Shown: positions 7,789-15,800 of the stretch, one piece after another
Position numbering within the stretch: the stretch's first letter is position 1
Layout: every line of letters begins with the position of its first letter
The notes under the pieces: model-generated
What the model saw: only the letters and a program-made list of their open reading frames with translations
Told to the model about the DNA's origin: nothing
The model's database searches: none
Source of the DNA: Bradyrhizobium sp.
Lineage (GTDB): Bacteria > Pseudomonadota > Alphaproteobacteria > Rhizobiales > Xanthobacteraceae
Length of the DNA: 24,764 bases
NCBI GenBank assembly: GCA_028290305.1
Contig: JAQGKC010000289.1
Span: 1 to 24,764, forward strand
Reading direction: 5' to 3'
Position numbers and translations under genes: made by a program

Positions 7789-8073
7789 ATGAAGATCAGG
7801 CTCCTGAGAGCGTCGAACATCGTCCAAGAGATCGAATTTTCGGCAGCCACGCCGCCGCTTGATATTCAGCGACTCGCGGTCGATTTGATGTTCGAGCATT
7901 TCGAGAGGAATCAAACGCATTTATGGCCGCGTGAGGAAGACATTCGCGGCTCCCGTCACGAGATCCAAGTCATCTCCGACGAAGGAAATTTGCTGAAATC
8001 CTTCGACATTCGCGATATCGCAAAAGACGCAGGTCTTAAATTTCTTGGCCGCAGGGTGGACGTTCAAATCTGA
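7789..8073 (+). CDS. Hypothetical protein (94 aa)
   Basis: Starts MKIRLLRASNIVQEIEFSAA and ends LKFLGRRVDVQI. It alternates hydrophobic and charged residues and is probably a small alpha/beta cytoplasmic protein; no family is recognised. AAGGG lies 9 bases before the ATG. The preceding small gene ends 41 bases upstream, so the two are likely co-transcribed. A strong rho-independent terminator follows at 8240-8272. Confidence 0.55.
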   Translation: MKIRLLRASNIVQEIEFSAATPPLDIQRLAVDLMFEHFERNQTHLWPREEDIRGSRHEIQVISDEGNLLKSFDIRDIAKDAGLKFLGRRVDVQI

Positions 8074-8239
8074 AGGTGAAAGGGAGTGTCCCGTTAGCGA
8101 CGTTCTGTATCTGCGTCGCAACAGCGTTTTTGTTTCGCACTCGGAACCCATCTTAGGATTCACCCTGTCCCGCAACCCCAGCTATCGTCTCCGTACCGGG
8201 GGCTGGCACCGTTCCTACACCGATTAATTTGAGCCCGGC

Positions 8240-8272
8240 GGGCCGCAGGACGTTGCGTACTGCGGCCCTTTT
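8240..8272 (+). terminator. Rho-independent terminator
   Basis: GGGCCGCAG (8240-8248) and CTGCGGCCC (8260-8268) form a perfect 9-bp GC-rich stem with an 11-base loop, followed by TTTT. It probably ends the 7541-8073 transcript. Confidence 0.8.
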
Positions 8273-8326
8273 GCGATGTAAGGACCATGGCAAGGTCCGA
8301 GCCCAATCGCAGGCTCGGTTCCCGAA

Positions 8327-8466
8327 TTAACCTGCAGCACCGGCATTCAGCTTAACAAGCGACTTTCGTTGCTCGTACGCGTGGACGCGCTAGCGTCGTC
8401 TCCACCGCACATTGCCCCACGTCGCGAAACCGCTGGATGATTATACTCCCGCCCGGCGGCTTTTTT
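8327..8466 (+). ncRNA. Candidate structured RNA, copy A (sRNA or attenuator leader)
   Basis: First of three related elements. AGCTTAAC (8349), CGTTGC (8367) and TAGCGTC (8391) are spaced 18 and 24 bases apart, exactly as in copies B and C. CACCG and ACATT blocks then match copy C. It ends with AAACCGCTGG (8427-8436) pairing with CCCGGCGG-C-TTT (8452-8463), with one bulged C. The loop contains TATACTCCC and six T follow. The T run abuts GGAG, the Shine-Dalgarno of the gene at 8478, so this copy could be an attenuating leader. No promoter is clear. Confidence 0.5.
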
Positions 8467-8477
8467 GGAGGTCGCGC

Positions 8478-8672
8478 ATGACCACGAACAGCCACCAGTT
8501 CGAACGAGCAGTGAGTTCGCTATCGAGACCAGCCTGGGCCGGCGTCTGGCATCTTTGGACGGTCATCATCCCGAGGCGATCGATTACCGGCCGCCTCGTA
8601 TACGGAAAGGTTTGGCGACGCCATGATGGCCGCCACTGGACCTACAAGAAATTCGTCGAATATGCCGACTGA
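8478..8672 (+). CDS. Small basic hypothetical protein (64 aa)
   Basis: Starts MTTNSHQFERAVSSLSRPAW. It contains GVWHLWTVIIPRRSITGRL and ends with HWTYKKFVEYAD. Trp- and Arg-rich, with RRSITGRLVYGKVWRR forming a strongly basic central stretch. I do not recognise a named family. The start at 8478 has an excellent GGAGG at 7 bases; the frame upstream (to 8412) is element A. A terminator hairpin lies immediately before the Shine-Dalgarno, so expression would need read-through of it. Confidence 0.65.
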   Translation: MTTNSHQFERAVSSLSRPAWAGVWHLWTVIIPRRSITGRLVYGKVWRRHDGRHWTYKKFVEYAD

Positions 8673-8745
8673 AATTGAGTACGTTTGACCACTTCGCCAC
8701 AATTGCCCCGCGGCCTTCTGCAATCGCGGCGCCTGACGACTTTAT

Positions 8746-9120
8746 TTAGGAAGCAGAAAATTCGCGCGACCGGCGCGCCGCTTCGTTGATGGTCCGATTA
8801 TGCCGCGCCGTGGATTTGATCCGGAAATCGTCGAGTTTTTTCCCGGATCTAAGCTGCGCAGTCAGCCAGCGTGGTTGTTTCCCGCGGCCTGCCCAGGTCT
8901 CGGACGGCTGCGCGGGATTTCGATACTTCGGAAACACCTGCGGGTAAGGGCGTCGCGCGTGGCTCGCGCTATCCGCCGCTGGCCGCTGGCCGAGCTGGCG
9001 CAATCGCTGCTCAAGCCGTGCTTTCTCGGCCGATATCCTGCCGACCAATTCCGAGGTAATTAGTTCCTGAAGGGACCACAGCTCATCCGTGGGCATCGAT
9101 TTGAGATCGTGAAGTTTCAT
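8746..9120 (-). CDS. H-NS/HvrA-family DNA-binding protein
   Basis: A 124-aa nucleoid-associated protein of the H-NS histone family. Residues 1-45 are a predicted coiled-coil oligomerisation segment (LWSLQELITSELVGRISAEKA is part of it). Residues 65-86 carry the family's C-terminal DNA-binding signature: KYRNPAQPSETW then GRGKQPRWL. Such proteins coat AT-rich or foreign DNA and silence it, or act as global regulators (HvrA in Rhodobacter). The basic tail after residue 100 is longer than usual. The start at 9120 was chosen from family length; the frame is open to 9171. The upstream small membrane-protein ORF (9083-9283) overlaps it by 38 bases, suggesting one operon. It sits inside the accessory small-gene stretch, consistent with a silencer carried on acquired DNA. 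Confidence 0.88.
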   Translation of the reverse strand: MKLHDLKSMPTDELWSLQELITSELVGRISAEKARLEQRLRQLGQRPAADSASHARRPYPQVFPKYRNPAQPSETWAGRGKQPRWLTAQLRSGKKLDDFRIKSTARHNRTINEAARRSREFSAS

Positions 9121-9283
9121 TTTGGTAACTCGGGTGATTTGTCTGGCTCGCAGCAGCACGAGATCGGGCATCCGTGGAATGCCACGTCTGCAGGTTTAAT
9201 TGCCTTACGGTCGTGACCGCCGCACCAATAACGGCGATACCGAATGCAATCGACAGTGCTGCAAGAACGAGACGCGGGGCCAT
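9083..9283 (-). CDS. Small single-pass membrane or exported protein (66 aa), hypothetical
   Basis: Begins MAPRLVLAALSIAFGIAVIG, a clear hydrophobic segment of about 20 residues, then a polar tail rich in Ser, Thr and Asn. GGGAG lies 7 bases before the ATG at 9283. It overlaps the start of the H-NS-family gene by 38 bases in another frame. The hydrophobic start and good ribosome site support a real gene, but the tail is unremarkable, so the call is tentative. Confidence 0.45.
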   Translation of the reverse strand: MAPRLVLAALSIAFGIAVIGAAVTTVRQLNLQTWHSTDARSRAAASQTNHPSYQNETSRSQIDAHG

Positions 9284-9480
9284 GAGGCGCTCCCGTTTAA
9301 TCGTCGCCCTGGAACCTATTTAATTCGTCCGGGGGCCGCTTCAATGGGTCTTCCCAAGCCAATCCATTAAATTTCGCGCCAGGAGCGCAGCAACCTTCGG
9401 GCGCGAAACTTCTGTTTAGCTGGTTACGCTGCACATTGGGCGATATCGGGGCAAGCGGACAGGCATTCCGTCGGTCCAAG

Positions 9481-9651
9481 GTAACCTTGACCGGTTAGGT
9501 TAAGCCGCGGATTGCGTTGCCTGAGATTGCAGCCGTCCTATCGTCGATCCGTCGCACACGGATTGCCGATTGACCCCAAATTAGGCGGTGGTCGTTGTGC
9601 GGCGGGAGCCGCCGGATTGCTTTTACTCCGATCCGACGGCTCCTTTATCTT
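9481..9651 (+). ncRNA. Candidate structured RNA, copy B
   Basis: GTAACCTTGACCGGTTAG opens the element. AGGTTAAG (9497), CGTTGC (9515) and TATCGTC (9539) keep the 18- and 24-base spacing of copies A and C. The 3' end is a strong hairpin, GGAGCCGCCGGAT (9605-9617) with ATCCGACGGCTCC (9631-9643), one mismatch. Its loop contains TTTACTCC and it is followed by TTTATCTT. No plus-strand gene follows, so this copy fits a free small RNA best. The body between 9551 and 9604 is longer than in the other copies. Confidence 0.45.
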
Positions 9652-9678
9652 GGTTTGCGCAGAGGCCGGCTTTTGATC

Positions 9679-9894
9679 TCAGCGCGCGCCTCTCAACGTA
9701 CATGACGTCGAGCAAGTGGTCATGACCCCCTGTTTACACTTGATGCAGACATCCACGCATTGACTAAGCACTTTCGGATTGTATGAGGGGTAGAGGTTGG
9801 TCGCGCACTGATTTGCGGATCCCGTCACATCACCTTCAGGAGAGCAAGTGGCCACCATAAAAGCGATGGCAACCAAAACAGCGAAGCGTCGCAT
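9679..9894 (-). CDS. Small cysteine-rich exported protein (71 aa)
   Basis: An N-terminal signal sequence (MRRFAVLVAIAFMVATC) is followed by a short mature domain with seven Cys in all. These include CVDVCIKCKQG and CSTSCTLRGAR near the C-terminus. The VATC could be a weak lipobox (Thr at -1 is atypical), so a lipoprotein is possible but unproven. AGGAGG sits 5 bases before the ATG at 9894, a very strong site. The paired C-x3-C-x2-C spacing suggests disulfides or metal binding in the periplasm. Function unknown. It lies between RNA copies B and C on the opposite strand. Confidence 0.7.
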   Translation of the reverse strand: MRRFAVLVAIAFMVATCSPEGDVTGSANQCATNLYPSYNPKVLSQCVDVCIKCKQGVMTTCSTSCTLRGAR

Positions 9895-9960
9895 GAAGCC
9901 TCCTGCAGTTCACCTGGCTAATGTTGCACCTGACGCCTTGTTTCCGCTAGCCCGATCGCA

Positions 9961-10107
9961 GTAACCTTGATCGGTTAGCTTAACGTGCGGCTCTCGTTGC
10001 GAGTACCGGCGGAGACGATAGCGTCATCGCACCGGACATTACCCTTAGCCGGACCCACAGTGACAAAGCCGTCGGGCGATCATACTCCGCTTGGCGGCTT
10101 TGCTTTT
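9961..10107 (+). ncRNA. Candidate structured RNA, copy C
   Basis: GTAACCTTGATCGGTTAG opens it, differing from copy B at one base in 18. AGCTTAAC (9977), CGTTGC (9995) and TAGCGTC (10019) have the same 18- and 24-base spacing. CACCG and ACATT follow as in copy A. It ends with AAAGCCGTC (10065-10073) pairing with GGCGGCTTT (10093-10101), one G-T pair. ATACTCC is in the loop and GCTTTT follows. An ATG shortly after opens only an 11-codon ORF, so no downstream gene is served. Confidence 0.5.
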
Positions 10108-10499
10108 CGAACGCGCATGGCGAGCGGCAGAACAGATTATCTTGACCGCAGTTAAAATCGAACGCCTGGCTTACGCAACCTTTCTCGACCGATCTGGGCA
10201 TTGAGCTGGTCTCGCCCTTGAGTTGCCCGGATCTCAATCGCATTGGTTGCCTTACATCTGGTGGCGTCAAGACCGCCCGTGTCGCCGGGAAAATCCCGCC
10301 AAGGACAATGGCATTTCCATCAATGGCTCGATGCCGTGGTGGCCGACGTCGATTTCCTTGCTGTCGGCGAATGAAGGTGACCGCGCCGCGCAACGTCAAC
10401 TGGCGGACCGATTCCGACTTGCGAAAGAGTCCGGAAACGTTCACGCTGGCCACAGGCGCGGAACAAAGCGCGCTGCAAAAAAACTTCGGGAAGAAACCC
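10108..10499. other. Leader region of the MFS gene, no gene seen
   Basis: About 390 bases between RNA copy C and the transporter start. The transporter frame stays open back to 10218, but that part has no MFS similarity and no ribosome site. CTTGACC near 10140 could be a -35 element, without a convincing -10. No regulator gene is present here. Confidence 0.4.
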
Positions 10500-11831
10500 A
10501 TGGCCATGCCGCAGGACTCGCAAACGATCGAACGTCGAACGATTGCAAAAGTATCCTGGCGGCTATTGCCTCTGGTCGCGTTGGCCTACTGCATCGCCTA
10601 TATCGACCGCAGCAACATTTCCGTTGCCGCGCTGACCATGAACAAGGATCTCGGCTTCAACGCCTATATCTATGGCTGGGGCGCCGGCATTTTCTTCTTC
10701 AGCTATTTTCTGTTCGAGATTCCGAGTAACCTGATCCTGGAAAAGGTCGGTGCGCGAATCTGGATTGCGCGCATCATGATCACCTGGGGTATTTTCTCGG
10801 GCCTCACTGCCTTCGTCATGGGAACCACCAGTTTCCTGATCGTCCGCTTCCTGCTCGGCGCCGCAGAAGCCGGCTTCTTTCCCGGCATGATCCTCTATCT
10901 CACCTATTGGTTTCCGTCCGAATATCGCGGCCGCGTGATCTCGACGCTGTTTATCGCACAACCCGTCGCCAATGCGGTGGCATCGATCGCCTCCGCTGCC
11001 ATCCTTGAAATGGACGGCATGCTCGGCATCAAGGGCTGGCAGTGGATTTTCATCATCGAGGCGGTGCCTGCGGTACTGCTCGGCTTCGGCGTGCTCAGGG
11101 CGATGACGGACCGGCCGGCGCTTGCCGGCTGGCTCGCGCCGGAAGAAAAGACCTGGCTGCAAACGCGGATCGACGACGAGAACCGGAAGGTTGAAAATAC
11201 CGGTGGCCGCATGAGTCTGGTGCGGGCGCTGGCTGACCCCCGCGTGCTGGCGCTGTCGGCAATCTACCTGATGAGCGTCACGGCGAATTACGGCATCGTT
11301 TTCTTCATGCCGCAAATCATCAAGGGCATCGGCCTCACCAACATGATGACCGGCCTCGTATCATCGATACCCTATATCATCGGTACCATCGGCCTGATCG
11401 CATGGGGCTGGTCATCGGACCGCAACAAGGAGCGCCGCTGGCATCTCATCGTGGCTTCGACCGTGGGTGCGCTCGGTCTTGCCTTCGCCGCCTGGTCGGG
11501 GGCTTCTTACTGGGCGCTGATCGGGATGTCGGCCGCGACCGTCGGCATCTACGGTTCGCGCGCGGCCTTCTGGCCGATGCCGTCGATCTTCCTCACCGGC
11601 ACCGCGGCGGCAGGTGCGATCGCGATGATCAATGCCACGGGTAACCTTGGCGGCTATTTCGGGCCCTTCATTGTCGGCTGGATCAAGGATTCCACCGGCA
11701 GCTTCGAGGCCGGACTGTATTTCCTCGCCGCCTGTTCGCTGATGTGCGCCGTGATCACGTTCTTTGCCGCGCGGGCGGCCGGCGACCCGGCGGCCATGAT
11801 GCGCGCAAATGCAGTGGCCGCGGCGGAATAG
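10500..11831 (+). CDS. MFS transporter, anion:cation symporter (ACS) family
   Basis: A 443-aa, roughly 12-helix permease. The first helix ends YCIAYIDRSNISVAALTMNK, the hallmark of the ACS/phthalate-permease family that imports organic anions (tartrate, glucarate, phthalate, hydroxyphenylacetate) with protons or other cations. Further ACS blocks are FEIPSNLILEKVGARIWIAR and GAAEAGFFPGMILYLTYWFP. The second half begins after a cytoplasmic loop near residue 215. The start at 10500 has GGGAAG upstream; MPQDS at 10506 is an alternative. A LigI-like amidohydrolase follows after 11 bases, so the substrate is probably an aromatic-degradation or sugar-acid lactone or dicarboxylate. That is inference from context. 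Confidence 0.9.
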   Translation: MAMPQDSQTIERRTIAKVSWRLLPLVALAYCIAYIDRSNISVAALTMNKDLGFNAYIYGWGAGIFFFSYFLFEIPSNLILEKVGARIWIARIMITWGIFSGLTAFVMGTTSFLIVRFLLGAAEAGFFPGMILYLTYWFPSEYRGRVISTLFIAQPVANAVASIASAAILEMDGMLGIKGWQWIFIIEAVPAVLLGFGVLRAMTDRPALAGWLAPEEKTWLQTRIDDENRKVENTGGRMSLVRALADPRVLALSAIYLMSVTANYGIVFFMPQIIKGIGLTNMMTGLVSSIPYIIGTIGLIAWGWSSDRNKERRWHLIVASTVGALGLAFAAWSGASYWALIGMSAATVGIYGSRAAFWPMPSIFLTGTAAAGAIAMINATGNLGGYFGPFIVGWIKDSTGSFEAGLYFLAACSLMCAVITFFAARAAGDPAAMMRANAVAAAE

Positions 11832-11842
11832 AGGAGACCACC

Positions 11843-12808
11843 ATGCTTACCAGACGCAGTATTCTTCTTGCCTCCATTGCCGCCGGAATGACCATGCCCG
11901 ACCGAAACGCTTCTGCGGCAGCGTCACAGCCGTCAACGCCGGTGAATTTCGACGTTCCCGCCGGCGCCTGCGATTGCCATACTCACATTCATGGCGACCC
12001 GGCGAAATTTCCGTTCTTCGCCGGGCGCGTCTATACGCCGGAACTGGCGTCGCCCGAAGAGATGACGGCACTGCACAAGGCGCTGCATGTCGAGCGCGTG
12101 GTGATCGTCACGCCGAGCGTCTATGGCCCCGACAATTCCGCCACGCTGTTGGGCATGAAGGCGCGCGGCGCGGCCGCGCGTGGCGTCGCCGTGATCGACG
12201 ACAAGACGCCAGAGGGCGATCTCGACGCCATGAACCAGGCGGGCATCCGCGGCATCCGGCTTAATCTGGCAACCGGCGGGGTCAGCGATCCCAATGTTGG
12301 GCGCCAGCGCATTCAGGCCGCGGTCGAGCGCGTCAAGAACCGCAACTGGCATATCCAGATGTTCACGAGTCTCGCGATGATCTCCACGATCAAGGATCTC
12401 GTCGCTTCATCCCCGGTGCCTGTCGTGTTCGACCATTTCGGCGGCGCGCTGGGCGAGCTTGGCCCGAAGCAGCCGGGCTTTGCCGACCTGGTGGAGCTGG
12501 TAAGGTCGGGCAAAGCCTATGTGAAAATCTCCGGCGCCTATCGGGCGTCCAGGCTCGTGCCAGATTATCCCGACGTGGTCCCGCTGGCCCGTGCGCTGGT
12601 CGCGGCGAATTCCGATCGGATCATCTGGGGCACCGATTGGCCGCATCCGAATTCGGTTGCGCCGCCGGGAGGAAAGCCGGCCGACCTGACGCCGCTGTTT
12701 CAGATCGACGACGGTCGGCTGTTCAGTCAGCTTGCGGTATGGGCGCCAGATGCCGCAATCCGCAAAAAAATCCTGGTCGACAATCCGGCGCAGCTTTACG
12801 GATTCTGA
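11843..12808 (+). CDS. Exported amidohydrolase, 2-pyrone-4,6-dicarboxylate hydrolase (LigI)-like
   Basis: A 321-aa amidohydrolase_2 TIM-barrel. ACDCHTHIHGD carries the metal/substrate histidines 46 and 48. Other matching blocks are VVIVTPSVYGPDN, VVFDHFGG (Asp197-His198), and IIWGTDWPHPN with the catalytic Asp265. It ends IRKKILVDNPAQLYGF, the usual C-terminus. All match the LigI / galactarolactone isomerase branch, which opens lactone rings without needing a tightly bound metal. Unlike cytoplasmic LigI it starts MLTRRSILLASIAAG, an RR-containing signal that looks like a Tat leader, cleaved near ASAAA. GAGGAG precedes the ATG. It is in an operon with the MFS transporter, suggesting periplasmic hydrolysis followed by uptake. 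Confidence 0.88.
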   Translation: MLTRRSILLASIAAGMTMPDRNASAAASQPSTPVNFDVPAGACDCHTHIHGDPAKFPFFAGRVYTPELASPEEMTALHKALHVERVVIVTPSVYGPDNSATLLGMKARGAAARGVAVIDDKTPEGDLDAMNQAGIRGIRLNLATGGVSDPNVGRQRIQAAVERVKNRNWHIQMFTSLAMISTIKDLVASSPVPVVFDHFGGALGELGPKQPGFADLVELVRSGKAYVKISGAYRASRLVPDYPDVVPLARALVAANSDRIIWGTDWPHPNSVAPPGGKPADLTPLFQIDDGRLFSQLAVWAPDAAIRKKILVDNPAQLYGF

Positions 12809-12822
12809 CGCGCATACAAAGG

Positions 12823-15800
12823 CTATCTTTCCCGGCGCGAGAAGAACGAGATCAGCACCGGCAGCGTCACGAGGATGACCAGCGGCGCCAGCATCATGCC
12901 GGTGACCACCACGACCGCCAGCGGCTTCTGCACCTGCGATCCGATTCCGGCTGACAGCGCCGCCGGCAACAATCCCACGCCCGCGACCACGCAGGTCATC
13001 AGCACCGGGCGCATTTGCAACTCGCCAGTCCGGATAATGGCGCTGACGCGGTCGAGGCCTTCGTCGATCAGTTGATTGTATTGCGACAGGATGATGATGC
13101 CGTCCATGACGGCGATCCCGAACAGCGCGATAAAGCCGATCGCGGCCGATACGCTGAATGGAATGCCGCTGATCAGCAATCCGAGCACGCCGCCGAAGAT
13201 CGCCATCGGGATCACGCTCATGGCGAGCAACGTGTCGGTCATCGAGCCGAAATTGAACCACAGCAGCACCGCGATCAGCGCAAGGCTGATCGGCACCACG
13301 ATCGACAACCGCTTGATGGCGTCCTGCAGATTGCCGAACTCGCCGACCCATTCAAGCCGCGATCCCGGTGGAAGCTTGACCTGCGCGTCGACCTTTTCCT
13401 GGGCCTCCCTGATCGCGCCGCCGAGGTCGCGTTCGCGCACCGAGAACTTGATCGGCAGGTAACGCTCCTGCTGCTCGCGATAGATATAGGCTGCACCCGA
13501 TACAAGCTGGATCGAGGCAACCTCGCTCAATGGAACCTGCGTGATCGTCCCGTTCGGCCCGGCCGCGCCGATCCGCAGATTCTGGATCGCTTCGGCACTC
13601 TTGCGATATTCGGGTGCAAGGCGGACGATGATCGGAAAATGCCGGTCGCTGCCGGGCTCATAGAGATCGCCCGCGGTATCGCCGCCGATCGCCACCTTGA
13701 TGGTGGCATTGATATCTCCTGGGGCCAGCCCGTAACGGGCAGCCTTCGCGCGATCGATATCGATCTGGATGGTGGGCTGGCCGAGCGAAGTGAACACCGC
13801 CAGGTCGGTAATCCCCTGCACCGTGGAAAGCACCGACTTGATCTTGTTGGCGGTGTCGGTGAGCGCCTGGAGATCGTTGCCATAGAGCTTGATCGAGTTC
13901 TCGCCTTTTACGCCCGACACGGCTTCGGAAACGTTATCCTGAAGGTACTGCGAGAAATTGAACTCGACGCCGGGAAACTTGTCCTGTAGCTGCGCCAGCA
14001 ACTCCGCGGTGAGTTCCTCTTTGTCATGGGTGCCCGGCCACTGGCTGACCGGCTTCAGCGGCGCGAAGAACTCGGCGTTGAACAGGCCAGCAGCGTCGGT
14101 GCCATCATCGGGACGGCCATGCTGTGACACCACCGCTTCCACCTCGGGGCGGCTGCGGATCAATTTGCGCATCTCGTTGACATAGGCGTTGCCGGTCTCC
14201 AGCGAGATGGTGGGCGGCAGGGTTGCGCGGATCCAGAGATTGCCCTCCTCGAGCTTGGGCAGAAATTCGAGGCCGAGCAGACGCGAGCCGATAATGGTCA
14301 TGACGACAAGTCCGGCAGCACCGGCCATGACCAGCTTCCGGTTGTTGATCGCCCAGGCCAGCACCGGCGTGTACAGCCGGTGCAGGAACACGACGATCCG
14401 GGTGTCGGTCTCCTCCATGTGTGACGGCAGGATAATCGCACTCAATGCCGGCGTGACGGTGAATGTCGCGAGCAACCCGCCGGCCAGCGCATAGGCGTAG
14501 GTCCGCGCCATCGGCCCGAAGATGTTGCCTTCGACGCCGCTCAGCGTGAACAGCGGCAGGAACGCCGCGATGATGATGGCGGCGGCAAAGAAGATCGACC
14601 GCGACACGTCGGCGGCGGCAGAGAGGATGGCATGGCTTTTCATGCCCATCGTGGTGTCGGTTGAAATATGACTTCGCTCGGCTTCCGAAAGTGCGGTGGT
14701 TTGCGACAGCCTGCGGAATATCGCTTCCACCATGATCACGGTGGCGTCCACGATCAGACCGAAATCGATCGCGCCGACCGACAAAAGATTGGCGGACTCG
14801 CCGCGCAGCACCAGGATGATGACGGCGAAAAACAGCGCAAACGGAATGGTGGCGCCGACGATCAGCGCGCTTCTGAGATCGCCGAGGAAAATCCACTGCA
14901 GCAGCACGATCAACAGAATACCGACCACCATGTTATGCAGCACGGTCGCGGTAGTGATGTCGATCAGGTCCTTGCGGTCGTAGATTCGCTCGATCCGGAC
15001 GCCCGGCGGCAGGATGCTGGAATTGTTGATCGATGCCACCAGTTCTTCGACACGGAGAATCGTCGGCGAGCTTTGCTCGCCGCGGCGCATCAGCACGATA
15101 CCCTGCACGATGTCGTCGTCCTGATCGAGACCGGCGATGCCGAGCCGCGGCTTCTCGCCCACAGTCACGGTAGCGACGTCCTTGACCAGAACGGGATTGC
15201 CCCCGCTCTGCGACACCATGGTGCTGGCGAGGTCCTCGATCGAGCGGATCAGGCCGACGCCGCGCACGACAGCGGATTGCGCGCCGATATTGACGGTATT
15301 GCCGCCGACATTGATGTTGGAATTGCTCACGGCTTGCAGCAGTTGCGGCAGCGTCAGACCGTAGGCAACCAGTTTGTTGAAATCGACCTGCAATTCATAG
15401 GTCTTGGTCTTGCCGCCCCAACCGGTAACGTCGATCACGCCCGGCACGGCGCGAAAGCGGCGCTGCAAAACCCAGTCCTGCAACGTTTTCAGGTCGAGCA
15501 CGCTATAGTTCGGAGGCCCCGCCAATCGATAGCGGTAGATTTCGCCGATAGCGCTGAGCGGCGAAATTCCCGGCTGCACATTGCCGGGCAACGGCGCCAA
15601 TTGCGACAACCGGTTCAAGACCTGCTGCAGCGCTTCGTCATAGGTGTAGTCGAACGAGAACTGCAGTTTGACATCCGACAATCCATACAGCGAGATCGTT
15701 CGGATCGTGCGCAGGTTCTTGATGCCCGCGACCTGGGTCTCGATCGGGATGGTGATGTAGCGTTCGATCTCTTCCGACGATAATCCCGGACTCTGCGTCA

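Noticed and set aside
8045..8227. 60-codon plus-strand ORF before the terminator at 8240
   Set aside because: Its start lies inside the preceding gene, there is no in-frame start with a ribosome site after 8073, and the product has no recognisable pattern. Read-through sequence is more likely.
9297..9479. 60-codon minus-strand ORF upstream of the small membrane-protein ORF
   Set aside because: Pro/Arg-rich with no ribosome site and no family resemblance, so it looks like a chance frame in intergenic DNA.
10218..10499. N-terminal extension of the MFS transporter frame
   Set aside because: The extension is basic, lacks helices and has no ribosome site. The ACS family starts a short distance before the first helix, consistent with 10500.
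13015..15783. Long plus-strand ORFs opposite the RND permease
   Set aside because: Asp/Arg/His-rich shadows of a clear CzcA-family gene.
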